A DNA stretch of 64,000 bases from Antilocapra americana (taxonomy: Eukaryota; Chordata; Mammalia; Artiodactyla; Antilocapridae): contig ML661885.1 of NCBI GenBank assembly GCA_007570785.1, positions 12,946,490 to 13,010,489 of the forward strand, in the 5' to 3' direction. The position numbers were made by a program, and so were the translations under genes. Positions 56,264-64,000 of the stretch are shown here, piece after piece (within the stretch, counting starts at the first letter, position 1; every line of letters begins with the position of its first letter). The notes below the pieces were generated by a model, which saw nothing but the letters and a program-made list of their open reading frames with translations, was not told the origin of the DNA and did no database searches.

Positions 56264-56440
56264 TGCTATTGGCCTGCAATGTAGGAGACCCGGGTTCGAT
56301 CCCTGGGTTGGGAAGATCCTCTGGAGAAGGAAATGGCAACTCACTCCAGTATTCTTGCCTGGAGAATTCCATGGACTGGGGAGACTGGCAGGCTACAATC
56401 CATGGGGTCACAAAGAGTCAGACACGACTGAGCGATTAGC
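56264..56440 (+). mobile_element. Bov-tA SINE, 5'-truncated
   Basis: Starts in the head (GGCCTGCAATGTAGGAGACC), box-B GGTTCGATCCCTGGGTTGGG, core and 'GTCAGACACGACTGAGCGAT' tail. Confidence 0.92.
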
Positions 56441-57204
56441 ACAGACATAAACATACTATCAGCAATGAGGTACATCTGTAGTACTAAATTGAGTGCTATA
56501 TTCAGTATGCTTTCCATCATACTCTTGTCAGTGCCAAGCTGAGAAATTTTGGATCCCCACAGGAATAATTTCAAGATTTCTTGTAGTATGGTGGAATTTT
56601 GTAGGATTTTATAAAGAACAAGATAACCAGATTCTTTACTGAGTAAATTCTCCCAGTGCGTTTGGCTTGATTTCACTGTTGGCTTTTCTTTGATCTTCAC
56701 TAGGTTTTTCATGCTAAATTTTAAATAGGAACATTTTTGCAATTCTTTAAGAAGTTTTATTTCCAGTCTGCTCCCTCCTAAAATTGTTTTTCACATGAAA
56801 CAAAATGATATATTTTATTCAGCATATTTTAAATAAATAATAAACAGATTTTTTGGTAATAGCATGTATTTTCCAGTCTCATTCTATTATACACATTACT
56901 CTGCTTTTACTTTTCTTCCCTTTAATATATCATTAACTTGTGATATTCTTAAATATACTTGAACTCTATTTTGGAATGATTATGGTTTCTTCATTAGACA
57001 TTCTTGAGGTTTTTTGCTCTTTTTCCTTTCCTACAAATTGTTTCTGTTCTACTCTTGGTCTGTCCTATTGGCCCTTTATCATATATTTTTATTGCTTATT
57101 TACTTTTAATGTAACTCTGTTAACTATCATTTCCTTTAATTCTGAGTGATTTTAAGAAAAATCTACCAATATTAATTTTTCTCTTTTACACCAATGTTTG
57201 TGTG
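56441..57204. other. Unique sequence
   Basis: No gene or young repeat recognised. Confidence 0.4.
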
Positions 57205-57398
57205 CATGCATGCTCACTTGTGTCTGACTCTTTATGACCCTGTGGACTGCAGCCCACCAGGCTCCTCTGTCCATGGGATTTCCCAGGCAAGAATACTGGA
57301 GTGGGTTGCCATTTCCTCCTCCAGGGAATCTTCCCAAACCAGGGATTGAACTCGCATCTTATGCTTTGGCAGGTGGATTCTTTGCCACTGAGCCACTT
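57205..57398 (-). mobile_element. Bov-tA SINE
   Basis: Inverted copy: 'GTCCATGGGATTTCCCAGGC', 'CCAAACCAGGGATTGAACTC', 'TTTGCCACTGAGCCACTTGA'. Confidence 0.92.
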
Positions 57399-57869
57399 GA
57401 ACTAGTTTTTGTCATTTCAAGGCCCCCTCAAATTTGACCTCAACTTTAAACAACTTTCCATTTTCTATTGCTAGAACTGTGGTGTTCGTCTACACACATA
57501 ACTTATAGAGTGTTTCACTTATAACTCCCAATTGAACAAGAATTATTATAGTTTTTTAACTTGGTTTCGATATAATACATGCATACACATCTCTATCATA
57601 CCACAGATGGCACTCCCTCATATTTACTAGAGCACTTTTTTTCCTACTAGTAGATAATAAGCCCCCTGAAAACAAGGAGCATATGTCAACCTCTAGTGTC
57701 TGGCACAGTGCAGGTTTTTAATGAATGAAGAATAAATGAATGAATGAAAACCATTAGTTGTATAATTTCTGGGGTCTCTTCCAAAAAAATACTTCCCCTG
57801 TCAGCCAACTGGACTTATTTTAAAACAAAAATATCTTTAGAAAAACACACTTGTTTTAACCTATTCATC
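57399..57869. other. Unique sequence
   Basis: No gene or young repeat recognised. A short GAATGAAT/AAATGAATGAATG patch lies near 57,722-57,748. Confidence 0.4.
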
Positions 57870-58207
57870 CAAGGCAGAAGTTGTCAGTCCTGGTTGAGGA
57901 AGAGAACCACGTGCTCATCCCAACAAAAATAAATTAGGAGCTCCTACGTGATTCAAAGGGCTTCCCTGGTGGCTCGGATGGTAAAGAATCCTCCTGCAAT
58001 GCGGGAGACCTGGGTTCGATCCCTGTGTTGGGAAGATCCCCTGGAGGAGGGCAACCCACTCCAGTATTCTTGCCTGGAGAATCCCCAGGGACAGAGGATC
58101 TTGGTGGGCTACAATCCATAATGTCGCAAAGAGTGGGACACGACTGAATGACTGAGCACAGCACGGTGCAGGTGATTCCAAAGTGCAGGCAAGGTTGAGA
58201 ACTGCTA
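57870..58207. mobile_element. MER5-like DNA transposon split by Bov-tA
   Basis: The left piece (57,870-57,957) contains GTCAGTCCTGGTTGAGGAAG and 'TTAGGAGCTCCTACGTGATT'. The right piece (58,171-58,207) reads 'GGTGATTCCAAAGTGCAGGC...GTTGAGAACTGCT'. Both resemble MER5A-type hAT relics. Bov-tA occupies the middle. Confidence 0.55.
57959..58170 (+). mobile_element. Bov-tA SINE nested in MER5-like relic
   Basis: Complete head GGGCTTCCCTGGTGGCTCGG, box-B GGTTCGATCCCTGTGTTGGG, core, tail 'GACACGACTGAATGACTGAG'. GTGATTCAAAG on the left and GTGATTCCAAAG on the right form a diverged target duplication. Confidence 0.93.
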
Positions 58208-58741
58208 GGCTAAGATAAAAATAACTGATGACAGTTTCTAAGGTACAAGGAAAGAAGAAAATTAGGATCCTAATGACTTGTGCAGAGAAGTTCTTTGTTG
58301 GAGGCAGGGCTTGAGGGGCAAGGAGTTTGCAATGAGCCCAACTCATCCTCCAAGAGGCTGGAGGTGTCTGGAGAGAGAGAGGTATTTTTAAAAGTATCTA
58401 TTGTCTTGAAAATTAAGAGGAAGAGATTATAAATCCTTTCTAAAGAGGCAAACTTTGAAGAGGAAAGAATTTAAAATTTAAATTTTAAAATGAAGTCAGA
58501 GATTCCAACAATTGCTAATAAAAGAGCCCTTTGAGCTTCTTGGGCTTTTTACAAAAATACTCCCCAGGCTCACAAATACTGCAGGCAGACTGCTTATACA
58601 GATGAAGAGAAGAGTCTAAAGAGTAAATGTTGACATAGAGAACTTGAGAGAAGAAAAACTGCTTTAAAGAATTAGTAGTCCCCAATTTGTGTCTATACTA
58701 TAATTACAACAACATAGAAACTATATGTGAATATGTTTAAT
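58208..58741. other. Unique sequence
   Basis: No gene or young repeat recognised. Confidence 0.4.
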
Positions 58742-58880
58742 TTTATTTCTATTACTTATTTATCTGTTTACTTAGGCTGCACCACGTGGTTTGCAGGATC
58801 TTATTTTACCAACCAGGGACTGAATCCATGCCCTCAGAGCGAGCACTGAGTGCTAACCATTACACAACCAGGGAACTCCC
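58742..58880 (-). mobile_element. CHR-type SINE
   Basis: 'TTAGGCTGCACCACGTGGTT', 'GGATCTTATTTTACCAACCA', 'GGGACTGAATCCATGCCCTC', 'ACACAACCAGGGAACTCCC'. Confidence 0.85.
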
Positions 58881-58959
58881 AACTATGTGTGACTACGGAT
58901 TGAACAAGAAATGAAGAGTGATGATGTTAGACAACTGGCATGTTGATGTGTACTGAACT

Positions 58960-59075
58960 AGAAGCCTGAAGTTCTAGTTCCTACTTTGCTGCTAATCTGC
59001 TATGCTTCCTTAGGCAGGTGTATTCACTTCTCTAGGGCTCAATTTCCTGACCTGAAAACTGAAAGCCTCAACTAA
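58960..59075 (+). mobile_element. MIR SINE (diverged)
   Basis: 'AGTTCTAGTTCCTACTTTGC', 'CTTCCTTAGGCAGGTGTATT', 'AGGGCTCAATTTCCTGACCT' resemble a direct MIR. Confidence 0.55.
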
Positions 59076-59979
59076 ATCAGTGCTTCTTGCAAGGTTTCTC
59101 TAAAAAGAGTAAATAAATGCAGCCCCAAGATTAATAAGGGAGAGCCTGAAGCACCCTCTGTAAGTCCAATTTTTTTTGAAGTCTCCTATTTTGTCTTAAA
59201 AGTTCACATCCCAGTATGCGAATTGCATCTCAGTTAAACAGTTTTTTTTCCCCAAAAGTTTGTATATTTTATATTCTTTAGCCTTTGTGTTTTTTTTCTT
59301 TTAAATACAGCTGAGCTTGTATTGTATTTTACACTCTGTTTTTTTTTCACAAAGTATTGTATCTTTCACATTTTATATATGTCATTAAAACGTTGTTCTT
59401 TTTCTTTTCATAGCTTTCCAATATTCCATCATATGACCCTATTATAATGCATTACTGTCTCCTAATTTGGGATATTCAAGTTACAGTACAGTGTGTTTCT
59501 GCCACCAAGCTGCCTTAATTCCAGTCTGCCTGGATCTGTGAAGAGCCTGAGATTTCTTTATAGTTTCTAATTGAATCCTCTGAAGTGCAGAGCTTGGAAA
59601 ATGAAAAAAATTTTTTTCTCTTATTGCTGCCATGTGTGAAGTGGTCTCTTGGTGACGTAAGATGTAATTCATTCTTTCTTGAGATCTCACTGCTAAAAGT
59701 GGGGAAGAAACTAACACTTACTGAATCTGGACTGTTTTTGTAAAGGTTATTACAGGTCATCCACCCAGTGAGGTAATGAATATCCCACTTCTTGTAATAA
59801 TAAGCTGAGACTCAAACGATTGGGCTGGCTGACTAATGATGTGCAGTACCTGCAATTAAATTGGATCCGATCTCCCCCAGATCTGTTCCAGGCCATCCTG
59901 TTCACCACACTTTCGACCCACAGCAGTAAGAGAGGGAGCATAGCCACCTCTGCACTTCCCTCTGTTGGCTCTTTTCTTC
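59076..59979. other. Unique sequence
   Basis: No gene or young repeat recognised. Overlapping minus-strand frames at 59,481-59,760 have no known domains. Confidence 0.4.
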
Positions 59980-60079
59980 TTTTTTAATTGAAGTGTATTT
60001 GATTGTCAATATTTTATTTGTTTCAGGTGTACAACACAGTGATTTAATATTTTTATTGATTATATTCCATTTAAAGTTG
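59980..60079 (-). mobile_element. L1 3' end, part 1
   Basis: 'TTAATTGAAGTGTATTTGAT...GTTTCAGGTGTACAACACAG' is the inverted L1 terminus. It is interrupted by the next two insertions and resumes at about 60,410. Confidence 0.8.
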
Positions 60080-60286
60080 GGCTTCCCTGGTGTCTCAGAT
60101 GGTAAAGAATCTGCCTGCAATGCAGAGACCTGGGTTGAATCCCTAAGTCAGGAGGATCCCCTGGAGAAGGAAATGGCTACCCATTCCAGTATTCTTGCCT
60201 GGGAAATTCCATGACAGAGGAACCTGGTGGGTTACAGTCCATGGTGTTGCAGAGAGTCAGACATGACTGAGTGACGAACAGTAAAT
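60080..60286 (+). mobile_element. Bov-tA SINE nested in L1
   Basis: Head GGCTTCCCTGGTGTCTCAGA, core 'CCATTCCAGTATTCTTGCCT', tail 'GTCAGACATGACTGAGTGAC'. Confidence 0.93.
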
Positions 60287-60296
60287 ACTAATGTAA

Positions 60297-60408
60297 GTTC
60301 AGTTCAGTAGATCAGTTGTGTCCACCTCTTTGCAACTGCATGGACTGCAGCACGCCAGGCCTCCCTGTCCTTCACCAACTTCTGGAGCCTGCTCAAACTC
60401 ATGTCCAT
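60297..60408 (-). mobile_element. BovB 3' end nested in L1
   Basis: Inverted: AGTTCAGTTCAGTAGATCAG, 'GCATGGACTGCAGCACGCCA', 'GGAGCCTGCTCAAACTCATG'. About 110 bases. Confidence 0.9.
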
Positions 60409-60755
60409 TGTGATTTTATATTTTTATAGACTATGTTCAATTTAAAGTTATTAAATAATAATGGCTATATTCCTTGTGCTGTACAATCTGCCCTTATTGT
60501 TAATTTATTTTATTCATAGAAGTTTTTACCTGTTAATCCCCCTCCCCCTATCTTGCCTCAACCTCCTTTCTTCTCCTCATCTGGTAACCACTAGCTTTTT
60601 CTCTAGTCTGTGAGTCTCTTTCTGTTTTGTTATATACATCTGTCTGCTTTGTTTTTAACATTTTACCTGTAAGTGTTAACATAGAGCACTTGTCTTTTCC
60701 ATCTACCTTATTTCACTGAGTTTAATACCCTACTAGGTAAACTGCTTTTTTGCAT
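60409..60755 (-). mobile_element. L1 3' end, part 2
   Basis: 'GTGATTTTATATTTTTATAG', 'AATGGCTATATTCCTTGTGC', 'TCTGGTAACCACTAGCTTTT', 'CTTTCTGTTTTGTTATATAC'. It continues the inverted L1 and repeats about 40 bases of part 1. Confidence 0.82.
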
Positions 60756-60761
60756 CTGTCA

Positions 60762-62404
60762 GCAATAAAGGAAAGAAATGGTATGGACCTAACAGAAGCA
60801 GAAGATAGTAGGAAGAGGTGGCAAGATACACAGAAGAACTATACAAAAAAGATCTTCATGACCCAGATAATCAAGATGGTGTGATCACTCACCTAGAGCC
60901 AGACATCCTAGAATGTGAAGTCAAGTGGGCCTTAGGAAGCGTCACTATGAACAAAGCTAGTGAAGGTAATGAAATTTCCAGTTGAGCTATTTCAAATCCT
61001 AAAAGATGATGCTATAAAAGTGCTGCACTCAATATGCCAGCAAATCTGGAAAACTCAGCAGTGGCCACAGGAATGGAAAAGGTCAGTTTTCATTCCAATC
61101 CCAAAGAAAGGCAATGCCAAAGAATGTTCAAACTACCACACAATTATACTCATATCACATGCTAATAAATTAATGCTCAAAATTCTGCAAGCCAGGCTTC
61201 AACAGTACATGAACTATGAACTTTCAGGCGTTCAAGCTGGATTTAGAAAGGGCAGAGGAACCAGAGATCAAATTTCCAACATCCACTGGATCATCGAAAA
61301 AGCAACTGAGTTCCAAAAAAACATCTATTTCTGCTTTATTGACTATATCAAAGCCTTTGACTGTGTGATCACAACAAACTGTGGAAAATTCTGAAAGAGA
61401 TGGGAATACTAGACCACCTGACTTGCCTCTTGAGAAATCTGTATGCAGGCCAAGAAGCAACAGTTAAAACTGGACATGGAACAACAAACTGGTTCCAAAT
61501 CAGGAAAGGAGTACATCAAGGCTGTATTTTTGTCATCCTGCTTGTTTAACTTAAATGCAGAGTACATCATGAGAAATGCTGGGCTGGATGAAGCACAAGC
61601 TGGAATCAAGATTGCCAGGAGAAATATCAATAACCTCAGATATGCAGATGATACCACCCTTATGGCAGAAAGTGAAGAAGAATTAAAGAGCCTCTTGATG
61701 AAAGTGAAAGAGAGTGAAAAAGCTGGCTTAAGACTCAGCATTCAGAAAACTAAGATTATGGCTTCTGGTCCCATCACTTCATGGCATATAGATGGGGAAA
61801 TAGTGGAAACAGTGACAGACTTTATTTTGGGCTCCAAAACCACTGCAGATGGTGATTGCAGCCATGAAATTAAAAGACGCTTCCTGGAAGAAAAGCTATG
61901 ACCAGCCTAGACAGCATATTAAAAAGCAGAGACATTACTTTGTCAACAAAGGTCCATCTAGTCAAGGCTATGGTTTTTCCAGTAGTCATGTATGGATGTG
62001 AGAGTTGTACTATAAAGAAAGCTGAGCACCGAAGAATTTATGCTTTTGAATTGTGGTGTTGGAGAAGACTCTTGAGAGTCCCTTGGACTGCAAGGAGATC
62101 CAACCAGTCCATCCTATAGGAAATCAGTCCCGGATGTTCATTGGAAGGATGGTGAAGCTGAAATTCCAATACTTTGGCCACCTCATGCGAAGAACTGACT
62201 CATTTGAAAAGACCCTGATGTTAGGAAAGATTGAAGGTGGGAGGAGAAGAGGATTCGATGGTTGGATTGCATCATCGGCTGAATGGATGTGAGTTTGAGT
62301 AAACTCCAGGAGTTAGTGATGGACAGGGAGGCCTGGCGTGCTGCAGTCCATGGGAGTCGAAAAGTGTCGGACACGACTGAGTGACTGAACTGAACTGAAC
62401 TGAA
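60762..62404 (+). mobile_element. BovB LINE, longest copy, RT-containing, frameshifted
   Basis: About 1.64 kb of BovB. Translated blocks: the first (60,960-61,394) carries the RT fingers (FIPIPKKGNAKECSNY-like), FRKGRGTRDQ and motif A (FIDYIKAFDCV). The second (61,443-61,901) carries the catalytic YADD (61,641-61,652) and the downstream thumb-like region. The third (61,898-62,119) carries the C-terminal part. A one-base loss near 61,364 and an extra T near 61,529 shift the frame, and the endonuclease domain is missing. The 3' end has CTGAACTGAACTGAACTGAA repeats. It is inactive. Confidence 0.95.
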
Positions 62405-62465
62405 CAGCTTATCCATTTGCCAATCTCAATAGCGCCATAGTGCCTCCTACAATTAGAATCTCATT

Positions 62466-62652
62466 TTGGGGGACTTCCTCTGTATTCCAGTGGCTAAGAC
62501 GCCACACTCCCACTGCAGTGGAGCTGGGTTTGATCCCTGGTCAGGCAACTAGATTCCACATGCCTCAGCTCAAAGTTCTCATGCCACAGCTAAAGATCCC
62601 ACACACCGAAACTAAGACCCAGTACAGTCAAATAAATAAATGAAAATTTTTA
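62466..62652 (+). mobile_element. CHR-type SINE
   Basis: 'GGGACTTCCTCTGTATTCCA', 'GGGTTTGATCCCTGGTCAGG', 'TAGATTCCACATGCCTCAGC', 'CACACACCGAAACTAAGACC', tail AATAAATAAATGAAAA. Confidence 0.9.
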
Positions 62653-62743
62653 AAAACTCATTTTTTGTTGAGAGTTCTTTGTCATGCAGCAGATAGTTTT
62701 TTTCTCCAAAGGATAAATGAAGGATTGTTTTAATGCATAAAGC

Positions 62744-63090
62744 AGGGGTCAGTAAACTTTTTCTGTAAAAGGGCAGATAGTGACTATTCTAGACTGTGGA
62801 ACATAGGATCTCACACATGCTGCTGGTAAATCACTTCAGTCGTGTCCAACTCTTAGCAACCCCATGGACTGCAGCCCACCAGGCTCCTCCGTCCAAGGGA
62901 TTTTCCAGGCAAGAGTATTGGAGTGGGGTGCCACTGCCTTCTCTGGATCTCATACATACATATGAGGTCACAAATGTCAGTTCCAACAACTCAACTCTGC
63001 CTTTGCAGTAGAAGAGCAGTTACCCACTCACTCTATGTAATATTGGATGTGATTTTGTTCCAATAAAACTTTATTTAGGGACACTGAAAT
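62744..63090 (+). repeat. Old interspersed repeat, second copy, split by Bov-A
   Basis: Starts AGCAGGGGTCAGTAAACTTT, TTTTCTGTAAAAGGGCAGAT, and ends 'TTCCAATAAAACTTTATTTA'. Same family as 628-836; interrupted by the SINE below. Confidence 0.65.
62819..62944 (-). mobile_element. Bov-A SINE nested in old repeat
   Basis: Inverted monomer: 'CACTTCAGTCGTGTCCAACT', 'GGGATTTTCCAGGCAAGAGT'. Duplications GGATCTCACACAT (62,806-62,818) and GGATCTCATACAT (62,945-62,957) differ at one base. Confidence 0.93.
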
Positions 63091-63199
63091 CTGAATTTCA
63101 TATAATGTTCAGTTCCCTCAAAATTATCATTCTTTTGACATTTTTTTCATCCATTTAAAAACGTACAGATCCATCCTTGCAGTAAGGATTGTTGTTGTT

Positions 63200-63402
63200 G
63201 TTTTTCAGACAATTAGTCACGTCCAACTATTTTGCTACCCCATGGACTGCAGCCCGCCAGGCCCCTCTGTCCATGGGGTTTTCCATGGCACTGGTTTTCC
63301 ATGGCAGGAATATTGGAGAGGGGATCTTCCAGACCCAGGGGAGGAGCCTGCATCCCCTGCATTGGCAGGCAGATTTTTTACCACTGAGGCCCCTGGGAAG
63401 TC
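63200..63402 (-). mobile_element. Bov-tA SINE with internal duplication
   Basis: Inverted copy: 'GACTGCAGCCCGCCAGGCCC', 'TTGGCAGGCAGATTTTTTAC', 'CTGGGAAGTCT'. The GGTTTTCCATGGCA segment occurs twice in a row near 63,277-63,305, a small local duplication. Confidence 0.9.
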
Positions 63403-63581
63403 TAAAGTATAATCAGTCAGTTTCTCCTAATACCTGTTATTGTCCTTCACCCAAATCCAATCCTCCCTTTCTTCCTTGTCCAGCCTCAACTTCAAGGTCA
63501 GTCCTGACACTGTCTTCTTTTCATAGGCCCTCAGAGTCTGGTTTTCAGCAACAGGATGGTGTCTGTTTTTTTTTGTTTCTT

Positions 63582-63668
63582 TGTTTTTGCAACACTGCAA
63601 GGTATGTGGAATCTTAGCTCCCCAACCAGGGACTGAACCCGGGCCCCTGCAGTGAGGGAATTCCCAAC
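63582..63668 (-). mobile_element. CHR-type SINE, truncated
   Basis: 'GCAACACTGCAAGGTATGTG', 'TAGCTCCCCAACCAGGGACT', 'AGTGAGGGAATTCCCA'. Confidence 0.82.
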
Positions 63669-64000
63669 TGAATGGTGTCTTAAAGTCAGCCAGGAAACAA
63701 CAGTGAGGTTGCAAGAGGAAGAGTGGGGGGAGGGGCATTGCATGAAGTGGGGGCGGGTAGGAAATAAGAAGAGTTAAACCCCATACCCTCCCCCAAGGTT
63801 GCACAGTCCCTGAGGGCAGTCCCTCTACCAGAGCCAAGCTCTGGTGTGGTGATGCCTTCAGGGGATTTGTGTGTCACTCCAGCCTAGCGCATTTCTCCAA
63901 GGACTGTCTGCTCTCCAGCTTAAATCTGGGTCTACAAAACATCTGCTCTTCCAAGCACCAGGCACAATCAGAAGAGGGAATAAAAATGGAGCTGAATTTC
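63669..64000. other. Window end, unique sequence
   Basis: Locally GC-richer, with overlapping open frames at 63,427-63,877 on the minus strand. No domain recognised and no gene supported. Confidence 0.35.

Noticed and set aside
1..64000. CRISPR array or bacterial operon
   Set aside because: Direct repeats are SINE, BovB or microsatellite units. No regularly spaced repeats and no prokaryotic gene layout.

Overview
This is a vertebrate nuclear genome window, almost certainly from a bovid ruminant. Bov-tA and Bov-A2 SINEs occur about two dozen times, BovB (RTE) LINE fragments nine times, and CHR-type tRNA-derived SINEs about nine times. All lie in an A+T-rich background with L1, L2, MIR, MER5-like and MaLR-like relics. 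Nothing bacterial or phage-like is present: no operons, no dense ORFs, no CRISPR, no rRNA or tRNA gene. Family names come from recognising consensus motifs by eye, not from a database search.

Layout. 1-42 kb is non-coding, intron-like or intergenic sequence filled with retroelements. Its main landmarks are BovB copies at 7.2-8.1, 17.1-18.2, 29.9-30.9 and 37.2-37.5 kb, an inverted L1 at 11.7-13.1 kb, a plus-strand L1 at 21.5-22.7 kb and a MaLR-like LTR at 26.9-27.4 kb. About 42.1-45.1 kb is a strong CpG island, interrupted by a 400-base run of N. It carries GC and CCAAT boxes, a YY1-like ATGGCGGC initiator motif, a (CCT)n tract and one candidate minus-strand first exon. This is the only convincing gene-associated element. 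The gene could not be named. 45.1-64 kb is again repeat-rich: a decayed L1 with BovB, Bov-tA and a younger L1 end inserted in it (48.5-51.6 kb), a decayed ERV-like segment with a dUTPase-like motif (55.1-55.7 kb), and the longest BovB copy (60.8-62.4 kb).

The retroelements form a readable insertion history. MIR, L2, MER5 and L1 relics are oldest and are interrupted by BovB, Bov-tA, Bov-A2 and CHR elements, several with intact target-site duplications. Every BovB copy with reverse-transcriptase sequence is 5'-truncated, and most show frameshifts, stops or a damaged catalytic motif. No intact protein-coding gene can be supported from the sequence alone. The most unusual observation is a perfect 26-bp inverted repeat immediately flanking the N gap in the CpG island, which suggests a hairpin-forming or misassembled promoter core.
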